DNA of 64,000 nucleotides from Kangiellaceae bacterium (GTDB lineage Bacteria > Pseudomonadota > Gammaproteobacteria > Enterobacterales > Kangiellaceae): positions 30,515 through 94,514 of the forward strand of contig JABXIQ010000012.1 of NCBI GenBank assembly GCA_013373015.1, read 5' to 3'. Each line of letters starts with the position of its first letter. Position 1 is the stretch's first letter. The position numbers and the translations under genes are program-made. Shown one piece after another: positions 1-8,502 of the stretch. The notes under the pieces are model-generated. The model made no database searches and had not been told where the DNA came from. It saw only the letters and a list, made by a program, of their open reading frames with translations.

Positions 1-1
1 G

Positions 2-433
2 GTCGGGTGCGGCCTTGGTCTAGCTAGCTTGGTGTTAAATGAGCGTTCGGCTGACATTACTGCTACTGATTATCATCCAGAAGTAGAGGCTTTCCTTAAA
101 ATTAATGTCTCTTTAAACTCTGGTGATGAAATTCCTTTTAAGCAATCTGATTGGCATGATTTAGATACGGGGTTAGGCAAATTTGATTTAGTTATTGGTA
201 GTGATTTACTGTATGAAGTTGAACATATTGAATTATTGTCACAATTTATAGAGTTACACGCTAAGTCAGAGTGCGAAGTAATAGTGGTAGATCCTGGGCG
301 AGGTAATCATGCCAAATTTAGCAAAGCCATGGTGAAACTTGGTTTTGAACATAGCCAGCGTAAGTTAGATCAGGAAGAGCAGTCTCATACAGATTTTAAA
401 GGGCGGATATTGAGTTACATCCGTAAGCTTTAA
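2..433 (+). CDS. Class I SAM-dependent methyltransferase (3' part, cut by window edge)
   Basis: The open frame runs in from the left edge, so the true start lies outside the window; an internal TTG at base 29 should not be taken as the start. The first visible residues VGCGLGLAS form the glycine-rich motif I that binds S-adenosylmethionine, followed by an acidic strand (TATDYHPE). Further on, DLVIGSDLLYEVEHIELL resembles the post-motif segment of the lysine-methyltransferase-like family (Methyltransf_16). The substrate cannot be told. The stop overlaps by four bases the stop of the convergent FAD oxidoreductase gene. The fold is clear; a protein-lysine target would be inference only. Confidence 0.75.
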   Translation, partial: VGCGLGLASLVLNERSADITATDYHPEVEAFLKINVSLNSGDEIPFKQSDWHDLDTGLGKFDLVIGSDLLYEVEHIELLSQFIELHAKSECEVIVVDPGRGNHAKFSKAMVKLGFEHSQRKLDQEEQSHTDFKGRILSYIRKL

Positions 434-1710
434 TTGGTTTTTTCTTTGAGCCAATCTTTCATTTGATACCACCAATAGCTCAATTGTGCTGCGGCTGGGC
501 CAAATACTCCGCCATTCCATGGTAATCCCCAAGGTTGGAATTGTTTGTAGGTATCTCCTTTGCCCGAGATGGCTTCAGCTAAGATTTCACCTGCGGCAGT
601 GGTTGGTGCAACACCATGACCACCAAAGCCAATACCGTACCAAACACCAGGTGCGATCTCGCCAATTTGTGCCATTTGATGGCGAGCGTAGGCCATCCAG
701 CCTTGCCAGTCGTATTCAACCTTGATGCCTTCCAATTCAGGGAATACTTTGAGCAAATCTTTTTTTAACAAGTGATCAAGATTTTTTGGCTTATTTGTAT
801 TGGCATGAATACGACCACCCCAAAGAATACGTGTGTCTTTCAAAGGGCGGTAATAATCGAATGCAAAGCGCGTATCGTAAATGGCGGCATTGGTATTAAT
901 AAAATCTTTTAAGCGTGCACCAAGCGGCTCAGTGGCCATAACGTAGGTTGCAATGGGCAAGATGGAGCGTGAAATTGGCTTAAAGATATCGCCTAAGTAT
1001 CCGCCGCCAGAAACTACAATATTCTTTGCTTTAATGATGCCATGTGAGGTTTTGACGATTTTTGTCGCAGATTGATAGTCAATATCTACAACGGTGCAGT
1101 CTTCAAAAATTTGGCCGCCTTGTTTTATGATTTCGCTGGCAATCCCTAATGCGTAATTCAAGGGGTGGAAGTGCATGGCGTTTGGTTCGAACAAGCCACC
1201 ATAATAGCGTTCACTATTGATATGTTGTTTTAACTCCTCGGGCGAAATATAGCTCCATTCAACGCCCATCTTATCGCGCATAAAGGCTTGTTCGCTATGT
1301 AGTAATTGTTGGTCTTTAAACCAATTAGCCCAGATCACACCTTCATCAACGAGGTCACAATCAATTTCATACTGCTTTACACGATAGCGAATTAAGTCCA
1401 CCGCAGCTTTGGTTAGTTGGTATAAATCATGAGCCTTCTGCTCACCCACTTGTTTCACCAAAGCTCTTGGTCCTAACGAATAGCCCCCAAACACAAAACC
1501 ACCATTGCGGCCAGAACAACCCCAACCAACTTTGTGCTTTTCAACAATCGCAATACTGTTATGACCACGCTCGATCAGGCCTAAAGCCGTCATTAAACCT
1601 GCGTAACCAGCGCCAACAATACAAGTTTCAACTTCTAAATTGTTAGGAGGCTCACTAGGTTCAAGTTGATAATTGGTTGTTGCAGCGTAGTAACTTTTGG
1701 GGTAATCCAT
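430..1710 (-). CDS. FAD-dependent amine/amino-acid oxidoreductase (DAO family, PuuB-like)
   Basis: 426 residues, the usual size for glycine-oxidase/PuuB-type flavoenzymes. The N-terminal dinucleotide-binding motif is at about residues 31-40 (IVGAGYAGLM), followed by SGRNGGFVFGG, typical of the DAO family where FAD is bound. The C-terminal WYGIGFGGHGVAPTTAAGE segment is the second FAD-contacting region. Members oxidise the C-N bond of amines such as gamma-glutamylputrescine or N-methyl amino acids, reducing O2 or passing electrons on. No polyamine or betaine catabolic gene lies next to it, so the substrate is open. The ATG start is followed by a normal N-terminus for the family. It is convergent with the methyltransferase gene. 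Confidence 0.8.
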   Translation of the reverse strand: MDYPKSYYAATTNYQLEPSEPPNNLEVETCIVGAGYAGLMTALGLIERGHNSIAIVEKHKVGWGCSGRNGGFVFGGYSLGPRALVKQVGEQKAHDLYQLTKAAVDLIRYRVKQYEIDCDLVDEGVIWANWFKDQQLLHSEQAFMRDKMGVEWSYISPEELKQHINSERYYGGLFEPNAMHFHPLNYALGIASEIIKQGGQIFEDCTVVDIDYQSATKIVKTSHGIIKAKNIVVSGGGYLGDIFKPISRSILPIATYVMATEPLGARLKDFINTNAAIYDTRFAFDYYRPLKDTRILWGGRIHANTNKPKNLDHLLKKDLLKVFPELEGIKVEYDWQGWMAYARHQMAQIGEIAPGVWYGIGFGGHGVAPTTAAGEILAEAISGKGDTYKQFQPWGLPWNGGVFGPAAAQLSYWWYQMKDWLKEKTN

Positions 1711-1940
1711 ATCAATTTATAATTAATAAATAATTTGAAGAGATTATCACTTTTATTTTTTTTGATAAACCATTAAAAAGAGTTATTAATCAATAAGTTT
1801 TGTTTCTATCCTATAAAACACTTTAAAATCTTTGCAAATTTGCATTGACACAGTTCCTTTTTTATTGGTTTTATATATGCTAGTGTTTTTTTTGCAGAAA
1901 AGTTCTGCTACAAGGAAACGCAATAAAGGAGTATTGCAAT

Positions 1941-2492
1941 ATGGAGAAAAAACGAAGTGCCGCTTCGTCCGCAGTTTATGGCACTTTAAAAAATGTGGAA
2001 ACATCACGAGCTGTTCAAGTTCGACCTGTTCAAGCAAATATACCTCAAGAGCTATCAGCTAATATCAACATCAGGGTGGTTCCTGGGCGTGACTTTGAGT
2101 TTTATCCTATTAAGAAAAAGTGTAAATCTAGGACTGGCGTAGAAAAAAAAGTTGCCGAATCTTTAGATTTACCTGTTTCATTAAGAGATAAACTTAAGTC
2201 AGTCAACAAGCAAGTGATTGATTGGCTAGCTGAAGATCAGGCTAATACAAAGTTGTTTCTAGCCCAGCCAGTGGTTGCACTTGCTAAAGCTGGCGTTGAG
2301 TTAACACGAGTTGAGCAAAAGCATCTTTTAAGAACTCATCAGGAGGTCAATGATGCAATGGTTGTTGCACCGGGTGTGAATGTAGAATTGCTGGATACCA
2401 AAGTATATAAGCGTGGAAAAATAGGAAAAATCAAACCAACCAAACCCAATAGTGATCAGGATGATCACTCTGTTGGATGTGCAAAGGAGTAG
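1941..2492 (+). CDS. Unknown 183-residue protein with leader-peptide-like helical segment
   Basis: I do not recognise this gene with certainty. An AAGGAG ribosome site sits about 10 bases before the ATG. Residues 1-70 are basic, with no signal peptide. Residues about 91-140 form a predicted amphipathic helical segment with WLAEDQANTKLFLAQP and the pattern ALAKAGVELTRVEQ. This resembles the (L)xxFLAxPxxALxxAGVxLxxxE pattern of Nif11/nitrile-hydratase-type leader domains that guide peptide-modifying enzymes. The tail after residue 143 is Lys/Pro-rich and ends SVGCAKE with a single Cys near the C-terminus. The next gene starts six bases after the stop behind its own AAGGAG, so the two are almost certainly co-transcribed. 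No modification enzyme is adjacent, so a peptide-precursor role is speculative. Confidence 0.55.
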   Translation: MEKKRSAASSAVYGTLKNVETSRAVQVRPVQANIPQELSANINIRVVPGRDFEFYPIKKKCKSRTGVEKKVAESLDLPVSLRDKLKSVNKQVIDWLAEDQANTKLFLAQPVVALAKAGVELTRVEQKHLLRTHQEVNDAMVVAPGVNVELLDTKVYKRGKIGKIKPTKPNSDQDDHSVGCAKE

Positions 2493-2498
2493 CAAATT

Positions 2499-4685
2499 AT
2501 GGGTTTAGATAGAACTGCGGGATTTGATATGCTGGTGCAAATCTCTGAAAATGAAATTAATAACCAGTTAGCTACTGCTTTCTTAGCAGGTGACATTATT
2601 CCTCCTTCGATGGTGGTGCCTATTAATACGGGAGGCGTAAGCGGTAATGCGGATATTATTTTTAATACTCCTATTGCTGATTTAGACCGACCTAGAGCTC
2701 AAATGGGCATTACTATTCCGTTTGCAAATTCGCAGCTTGATATTACTACGCCATTGTCCATTACCTTATCGCCATTAGGAGGAACTATTACTATTGTTGA
2801 TAGTATCGGTATGGTTACAGAGGGTTCTACTCAAATCTGTCGTATGGACTTTACTTCTGGAGCGCCAACGGTAAATGTTGATTTTGATGCTGCTTCCGAA
2901 GTACTACTTGGGCCTTTGCTGGCTGCTGCGGGTTTAACTATTGCCCAAGCTCAGAATATGATGGCAGGTGTTGTGCTTAATGAATTGCAAACCAACATCC
3001 GTGAAATTGATTTAACGCCACCTATTGGGGTTTTTGATGATACCGATACGACACAACCTTTCGATATAAATGTGACTACAGTTAATGACACCAGTGCTGC
3101 AGACAGAGACTGTATTACGTTTGGTGTAAGAATGATGAGTGATGGAGGGGGTAATATTAACAATATCACTAGCAGCATGATTCCTCCTGGTGGTCAGTCG
3201 TTAGTTATGATGAGTAACTTCTGGCTGTTAGCAAGGGTCATGCGGCCCAGAATCGCTACATCATTGGGACGACCTGTAACAGATTTTGATACACCACTAC
3301 GTTTAAATCGCTCGATTCCAGCTCCTGGGGGGCAAGGACGATTACGTGCTTTAGAAGCTAGGGTGATTGGTAATCGAATTGCGGTTACAGGAAGGGCTAC
3401 TGATTCTGGTACTGGTTGGTCGGCTGAGTCAAACTTTACATTTTTTATTGATATTGGGTTATCTGGCGGTGCAATAACTGTAACTGCTACTACGCCGAGT
3501 GTTGATACAGATGTCGATCTGGAGTGGTGGGTTTGGTTAGCTTCGCTTGGTTTAGGGGCATTGTTCGGTGGAATTGTCGGAGCTATTGTCGCGGCAATTG
3601 TATTAGCTATAGTAGAAGCGGTTGCAGAGGGTATTGCAAACGGCTTGATCACGGATGGTATTACAGGTGCTTTAGGCTCTTTACCAGCGATACCTTTGGG
3701 GCCTATTGGCGGTGGGTTAACATTGGATAATATTATTTTGGACGATTTAGAACTTCGTTCTTCCATTGTCCATTCACTTTCTGTGCCCATTAAAACTCAA
3801 GGCAGTTTCCGCTCGAATAATAATTTTGCTTTAGACTTAGATACTGGAGTAATTAGCAGTAACACTCGTGTTAGCTCCGATTTGGTTTGGCTTGCAAATC
3901 AACGCTTAGAAGCTCATGCATCAGCAGGTTTGACAACCACAGGTGTTTCTTATCGATCTCTCACTCCTGTTCAAGTGTCTAGAATGCCTTTAACGTCGTC
4001 ATATTTGCCTTTAGCTGCAATACCATTTACGTTCCCGCCATCGCATTGGTTCTTGCCGCATAACGAAGTGGTATTTGGGGTAAAAACAAGTGAAGGCCGC
4101 TTTGCTAAAGTGAGAGCTTGGCGCGATTTAACTGATGGCGGTGAATTGAATATTGACTGGATTACTTTCGATACGGCAGTTGCTTCTCTTGATATCGCTA
4201 CTCGTTGGAGAGTTCTGGAGCGTGGAGAGGTCACTGAATATATCACTGATGATTGCTCATTTTGTCGTTCATCACCTGTGAGTCGCTGTGGGATCTTTGA
4301 AGCATGGCCAAGACTAATGGCCTTCCCTGTGGATATGGAGTGGTGTCTCTGTGGACATGTTTTGGAAGACGAGCATGGTGAAATTGAATATGAATCTGGA
4401 ACAATTTCATATAAAAAAGTAGGTCGTAGATTGTATCTAGAAACTGAGTTAGGTCAGGATTTCAAATGCGAATTATGCGTTAGTGCTATAGATGCCAGAG
4501 GCAGGGAACTGTTTACTTGTATTGAAATTAATCAACCTGGGATTGATGAGCAGTGCAGAAAATGTAGTGACAAAGCTCCTCAATACGATATTAATTTCCT
4601 TGATGTTAAGCCTGAGCTTGCTCAATGGCGAAAGTTAATACCTTATAAAATTGCCGAACAGCAAGAGGAGGATGTTATTTATTGA
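2499..4685 (+). CDS. Large TULIP-like (P47/OrfX-type) protein with glycine-zipper membrane segment and Cys-rich C-terminus
   Basis: 728 residues without a signal peptide; AAGGAG precedes the ATG. Residues 1-335 are beta-rich, with an opening MLVQISENEINNQLATAF that resembles tubular lipid-binding (TULIP) proteins of the P47/OrfX group. Residues about 341-385 are strongly hydrophobic with repeated small residues (GLGALFGGIVGAIVAAIV), a glycine-zipper-like segment also found mid-protein in such families. Residues 400-570 are again beta-rich. The last 150 residues hold ten cysteines (586, 589, 597, 616, 618, 657, 660, 674, 686, 689), several in CxxC or CxC spacing, suggesting a metal-binding or disulfide module. 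It forms a two-gene unit with the upstream 183-residue gene. Lipid or hydrophobic-ligand binding is inference; the reading frame itself is certain. Confidence 0.55.
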   Translation: MGLDRTAGFDMLVQISENEINNQLATAFLAGDIIPPSMVVPINTGGVSGNADIIFNTPIADLDRPRAQMGITIPFANSQLDITTPLSITLSPLGGTITIVDSIGMVTEGSTQICRMDFTSGAPTVNVDFDAASEVLLGPLLAAAGLTIAQAQNMMAGVVLNELQTNIREIDLTPPIGVFDDTDTTQPFDINVTTVNDTSAADRDCITFGVRMMSDGGGNINNITSSMIPPGGQSLVMMSNFWLLARVMRPRIATSLGRPVTDFDTPLRLNRSIPAPGGQGRLRALEARVIGNRIAVTGRATDSGTGWSAESNFTFFIDIGLSGGAITVTATTPSVDTDVDLEWWVWLASLGLGALFGGIVGAIVAAIVLAIVEAVAEGIANGLITDGITGALGSLPAIPLGPIGGGLTLDNIILDDLELRSSIVHSLSVPIKTQGSFRSNNNFALDLDTGVISSNTRVSSDLVWLANQRLEAHASAGLTTTGVSYRSLTPVQVSRMPLTSSYLPLAAIPFTFPPSHWFLPHNEVVFGVKTSEGRFAKVRAWRDLTDGGELNIDWITFDTAVASLDIATRWRVLERGEVTEYITDDCSFCRSSPVSRCGIFEAWPRLMAFPVDMEWCLCGHVLEDEHGEIEYESGTISYKKVGRRLYLETELGQDFKCELCVSAIDARGRELFTCIEINQPGIDEQCRKCSDKAPQYDINFLDVKPELAQWRKLIPYKIAEQQEEDVIY

Positions 4686-4697
4686 GTTTAACCAAAT

Positions 4698-4723
4698 AAA
4701 AAGCCAGCAGATGCTGGCTTTTT
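4698..4723. terminator. Bidirectional intrinsic terminator
   Basis: A perfect 11-bp stem AAAAAGCCAGC / GCTGGCTTTTT with a four-base loop (AGAT), flanked by A-run and T-run. It lies between two convergent genes, 12 bases after the TULIP-like gene stop and just before the stop of the minus-strand secreted-protein gene, and should end both transcripts. Confidence 0.9.
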
Positions 4724-4725
4724 AT

Positions 4726-5124
4726 TTAGAACTTTGAAATGGAACCTAAGTGATGTAAAGCTCGACAGCTATAAATAAGTGTTACATCAAAGTTATTTGT
4801 CCCAATTCCATTGTTTAGGTCAACGGCTGAAATAACATCTACGTTTAAGCTAGTTACCGAGTGGTAATAAGATGAACCGTAAGGAGGATATTGACCGTTA
4901 TCAATATTAGGGATTAATGTTTTACATTTATTCTTGGCAAGATTTTCTAGGCTGGCTCCGTTGATACAAGTTGCTAAACTGAAGCTGCCACAGTCAATGG
5001 TCATTGTGCTATTTGTTGCATAATAATAATAGGGATCATTATGTGAACCATGATTGTACTCGTCGGCGTAGGCTGCAGATGAAATACCAAAAGCGAGAAT
5101 TAATAGACTAAGTATATTTTTCAT
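4726..5124 (-). CDS. Small secreted protein of unknown function
   Basis: 132 residues with a clear Sec signal peptide: MKN, then a hydrophobic stretch LSLLILAFGISSAAYA, with probable cleavage after AYA at about residue 20. The mature part is rich in Tyr, Asn and Ser (DPYYYYATN) with cysteines at TIDCG, LATCING, NKCKT and YSCRA, which could pair as disulfides in the periplasm or outside the cell. I recognise no domain. It is transcribed toward the TULIP-like unit, shares its terminator, and is divergent from the membrane TPR protein. Confidence 0.6.
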   Translation of the reverse strand: MKNILSLLILAFGISSAAYADEYNHGSHNDPYYYYATNSTMTIDCGSFSLATCINGASLENLAKNKCKTLIPNIDNGQYPPYGSSYYHSVTSLNVDVISAVDLNNGIGTNNFDVTLIYSCRALHHLGSISKF

Positions 5125-5350
5125 AGATACCTCAAAGTTAACGTTATTGATAATTAAAACCGAGGGTATGCTAGTTAATTTTTAACAAGTGGCCTACTAA
5201 AACTAGGGGCAAAAAAGGGGTTACAAATGATATCCAATAAAATCATATGGTTAGGTTAGGTTATTTTGACACTTTACCTGTTTTTACCCACTACTTATGT
5301 TTCTAAAATATATGATCCCTGTTAATATCCGTTAAAAAAGAGGGGGGCTC

Positions 5351-7111
5351 ATGCGCTTAATTGTCCTTTTAGCTTTGGTAGGCTTAGCTTTTTCGATTAA
5401 AGTTTATGGAAATCAACTAAAGTGTAAGGATGCTTCAATTCAAGAAACTGTTGCTAATGCAATTCAGGTTTGTACTACTGAGTTAGTTCAGGCTGATCCA
5501 AAGCAATTAAATTATTCAAATATATTGTTAGAGCTAGCAAAACTAGAGCATAGGGCGGCTAATTATGATCTGCTTATTTATTATGTTGCTAAATTAGAAG
5601 CCAGTGAGCATTATCTTTCAACGATTGAACTGCAGTATGAAAGACATCGTTTGATGGGGCAATTGTATTATCATCAATTACAATATATGCAGTCACAAAG
5701 TTATTTTGAGTCAGCTTTAGCAATTGCTGACAAGGAGTCTAATATAGAGTGGTTAGCAAAAAGTAATAATGATTTAGGTTTGGCTCATTATAGACAAGAG
5801 CAGTATAAAAAAGCTCTTCTACATTATAAGGAAAGTCTTTTTTATAAAGAAAAAATTGGTGATCTTTATTTAATAGCTACCACACTTAAAAATATAGCTT
5901 TACTGAATAAAACAGTAGGGGATTATCCTTCTTCAGTACAATATTATGAAAGTTCATTAAAAAAGTTTTTAGAGTATCAAGAAAGCTTTCCTGAAGATAA
6001 TAGAGTTAATAATTCGCTGTCGCATCTCTATGAGGATATGATTATTATTTATTCAATCATAGGTGATAAAACTAACTATAAAAAGTTTTTAGACAGACTT
6101 TTAGATAGTATGGCTACGAAACAATCCTATAAAGAGAAGGTTAGGGCTTTGAAGAATGTTGCTTTGGCTCGGATTGACTCTAAAGAATTTGAAAAGGTTA
6201 AGGTTCTTTTGCCTGAACTAGAGAGGATGAATACAGATCTGCAATTCCAAGGTGAGGTTCATTATATCAAAGGAAAGCTAGCTATTGCGGATATGGATTA
6301 TGCCAAAGCAAAAGACTTTTATATTTTAGCATTAAATGAATTGCTATCTGATCATAATGATCAGCTGTTAGTTAGCCTTTACCAAGAGTTATATCTTATA
6401 GCTGAAGAAATGTCTCTTTACAGTGAAGCACTTTCTTATTTAGGGCAACTTTTAGTGCATAAAGAGCATGTTCTGAAGCTCCAATATCAATCTGATATTG
6501 GCTTGGTAAAGGAGCAAATAGAAAAAGAAAGGTTTATGCGACAAGCCATTGAAAGTGAACTGGAAAATAGTGCTAAAGCTAACAAAATCAAGCAATTAAC
6601 CTATATTTCAATTATTGGACTATTAGCATTGCTGTTATTGTCTATAAGTTTTTTTATTCTTAGCACTAAAAGAAAACGAGAAAGAGAAAAATTACTCTTG
6701 TCAATAAAGGCGCATGAAGAAAAACTATTTCTTTTAAATTCAGAAAAAAGTACTAGTGTTGAAAATGAGAACATATCTGAGGACAGCTTTAGACAGATTT
6801 TAGTTGATTTGATGTTTGAGGCATGTACAGCTTGGGAGCAGAGTACAGGAACTAACTTAGTTGAATTGGCTGAAAAGAGTAAGATCTGGAAGGTTTCTAT
6901 TGATTCTGGGCGCTTACGAACTCGTTCTCTTGATAAGTATTTGAATTTACATAAGTTACCAGCCAACCCTCGGTGGAAGAATGTTGTTAAAACTTGTCAC
7001 TTTGTTTTGTCAGAGGAATGCTTGGATTTACAAAAAAGAAGCGTATTGGAAGATAAATTGGAAGATTTTATGGAACTGGTAAAAAAGCGCTCTATGGCCA
7101 GTAGCACATAG
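5351..7111 (+). CDS. Membrane-anchored TPR protein with conserved C-terminal domain (putative signalling regulator)
   Basis: 586 residues: signal peptide or N-terminal anchor (1-20), a long array of tetratricopeptide repeats (about 55-400, e.g. ARYR-like NDLGLAHYRQEQYKKALLHY), one transmembrane helix (about 416-437, ISIIGLLALLLLSISFFIL), a basic charged linker, and a C-terminal domain (about 480-575). The C-terminal part carries the patterns WEQSTGTNLVELAEKSKIWKVSIDSGRLRTRSLDKYL and LPANPRWKNV. I recall the same tail in uncharacterised TPR regulators of Alteromonadales. The layout places TPRs in the periplasm and the conserved tail in the cytoplasm, as in a one-component membrane sensor. The tail may bind DNA or protein; this is unproven. 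A GGGG-rich ribosome site precedes the ATG. It sits between two minus-strand secreted-protein genes. Confidence 0.65.
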   Translation: MRLIVLLALVGLAFSIKVYGNQLKCKDASIQETVANAIQVCTTELVQADPKQLNYSNILLELAKLEHRAANYDLLIYYVAKLEASEHYLSTIELQYERHRLMGQLYYHQLQYMQSQSYFESALAIADKESNIEWLAKSNNDLGLAHYRQEQYKKALLHYKESLFYKEKIGDLYLIATTLKNIALLNKTVGDYPSSVQYYESSLKKFLEYQESFPEDNRVNNSLSHLYEDMIIIYSIIGDKTNYKKFLDRLLDSMATKQSYKEKVRALKNVALARIDSKEFEKVKVLLPELERMNTDLQFQGEVHYIKGKLAIADMDYAKAKDFYILALNELLSDHNDQLLVSLYQELYLIAEEMSLYSEALSYLGQLLVHKEHVLKLQYQSDIGLVKEQIEKERFMRQAIESELENSAKANKIKQLTYISIIGLLALLLLSISFFILSTKRKREREKLLLSIKAHEEKLFLLNSEKSTSVENENISEDSFRQILVDLMFEACTAWEQSTGTNLVELAEKSKIWKVSIDSGRLRTRSLDKYLNLHKLPANPRWKNVVKTCHFVLSEECLDLQKRSVLEDKLEDFMELVKKRSMASST

Positions 7112-7125
7112 AGCACTCAACGGCA

Positions 7126-7623
7126 TTACTTTATAACTGTTTTTATACTGGTGTATTTATATACGCAGTCAAATTTGATGCCCAGGCTGGTATCATAACT
7201 TGAGTGGTGTTGATTACTGGCATTAAATCCATTGGTAAACTCAGCTGGGCCGAGAAATCTTGGCAGTAATCCCTGAGAGTACAGACCTGGGTTTAAAGCA
7301 GCAAGGGCATTACAAGTTGTTGTCCCTGCCATAAAAGCCATTTGGAAGTGGTCAAAATCACCACAGGTTTTACTCGTTGTAGTAGTGGTATTAGTACAAC
7401 TTGAATAGCTGTTAGTTGTCCCTGTTTTATCAGCTATCCATTGATCATAATCAAAGTAGATAGAGTGATTGTTGTAAACTTTTTCTAGCTGTGACTTTGA
7501 TAGATCAAATGTTGCCGCGATAGACATTGTATCATTTGGATAAACTAAGTTTAATGGAAACTCATGCGACACTGCCGTTTGCACAAAAATCAAGCAGCCA
7601 AGTGCGGCAAATTTTTTATTCAT
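7126..7623 (-). CDS. Small secreted protein of unknown function
   Basis: 165 residues with a signal peptide (MNKKFAALGCLIFVQTAVSH, cleavage probably around residue 19-20). A cysteine is in the hydrophobic core, but the context GCLIFV is not a convincing lipobox. The mature part has a Thr-rich patch (SCTNTTTTTSKTCGD) with paired cysteines and aromatic residues. No domain is recognised. It converges on the TPR gene (stops 14 bases apart). Like the other flanking secreted protein it is short, Cys-containing and Asn/Ser/Thr-rich, but the two do not align obviously by eye. Confidence 0.6.
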   Translation of the reverse strand: MNKKFAALGCLIFVQTAVSHEFPLNLVYPNDTMSIAATFDLSKSQLEKVYNNHSIYFDYDQWIADKTGTTNSYSSCTNTTTTTSKTCGDFDHFQMAFMAGTTTCNALAALNPGLYSQGLLPRFLGPAEFTNGFNASNQHHSSYDTSLGIKFDCVYKYTSIKTVIK

Positions 7624-7755
7624 TATATTCTCCCAATATTTTTTATCGCTAACAAACTTAGCATTTAAATTTGAAATCAGCTAATAATAATTAGGGTAAA
7701 TTTGGGTAAATATTTTGAAAAACAAAGAGATAGACATCTATCTCTTTGCATAATG

Positions 7756-8292
7756 TTAATGACTGGTTTGCATGATTTTAATAGGTATTGCAGTTTCTAC
7801 ATCGTCACTGAGCAACTTGAGCTGCGGGTGGCGGCTTTTCATCATGTTATGAATATTATCAATCTCATCGGGTTTGGTGTCTATAAGCAATAAAAAGTTA
7901 CCATCATCGACATACTTAAAATAGCGTTTGAGCTTATAATTGTGCTTTTGCAATCCGATAAAACCACCAAGCCATACTCCAAATCCTGTGCAAAATAATA
8001 CCGTCAACACAAATCCTGCCGTTCCATAATAAGCTTCTATGGAACTCGCAAAAATAGCACTAAAGGCTATGGCAAGCCCAATGAGTAAACCGATAATTAA
8101 CCCTCGAATAGCGCTGTGAATAATATTCGTTCGATACCAAGCGTTGGCTGCATTCAGGCCATGACGCAATACTTTACCGTCTTGATTTGAGACTACATGT
8201 AAATCTTCATCTTTAACTCCATGATTTTGTAGGTCATGATAGGTATCTTCAAGATGATATAGGTGATCGGATTCATACAATAAACGACTCAT
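7756..8292 (-). CDS. Two-helix inner-membrane protein with flanking soluble domains
   Basis: 178 residues. A soluble N-terminal part (1-58, VKDEDLHVVSNQDG) precedes two transmembrane helices at about 64-84 (GLIIGLLIGLAIAFSAIFA) and 91-113 (TAGFVLTVLFCTGFGVWLGGFIG), the latter with a small-residue zipper. A C-terminal domain (about 125-178) contains FLLLIDTKPDEIDNIHNMM. The layout of a ferredoxin-like soluble half around a Gly-rich helical hairpin resembles DUF1269 or general-stress membrane proteins, but I cannot name the family with confidence. A GGAGTGA ribosome site precedes the start. Confidence 0.55.
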   Translation of the reverse strand: MSRLLYESDHLYHLEDTYHDLQNHGVKDEDLHVVSNQDGKVLRHGLNAANAWYRTNIIHSAIRGLIIGLLIGLAIAFSAIFASSIEAYYGTAGFVLTVLFCTGFGVWLGGFIGLQKHNYKLKRYFKYVDDGNFLLLIDTKPDEIDNIHNMMKSRHPQLKLLSDDVETAIPIKIMQTSH

Positions 8293-8502
8293 AATTCACT
8301 CCATTATTCTGGTCAGCAAACAACTATATAGACAACAAACAAGACAAAAAATTCGATGGCTATATGTGTATGGCGAGCTGGTTTGAAGTTGTATTGTGGC
8401 GATTATCAAACGAAATGATCTGGTCAATATACTAGCGCTGCATTATGCTTATATACGTCTTGAGACTTAAACAGATACGTTATTAGAATAAAATATATAT
8501 CA

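Noticed and set aside
1845..1880. TTGACA with a TATATA further on, upstream of the 183-residue gene
   Set aside because: The TTGACA is perfect but the only -10-like box lies at a 21-base spacing, too long for a confident promoter call.
3194..3790. 198-residue open frame on the minus strand inside the TULIP-like gene
   Set aside because: It lies wholly within a gene with good ribosome site and plausible protein; its translation is low-complexity Pro/Ser/Ile-rich with no motif, typical of an antisense shadow.
4726..7623. Possibility that the two small secreted proteins are paralogs
   Set aside because: Both are short and Cys-containing, but cysteine spacing and motifs do not align by eye.
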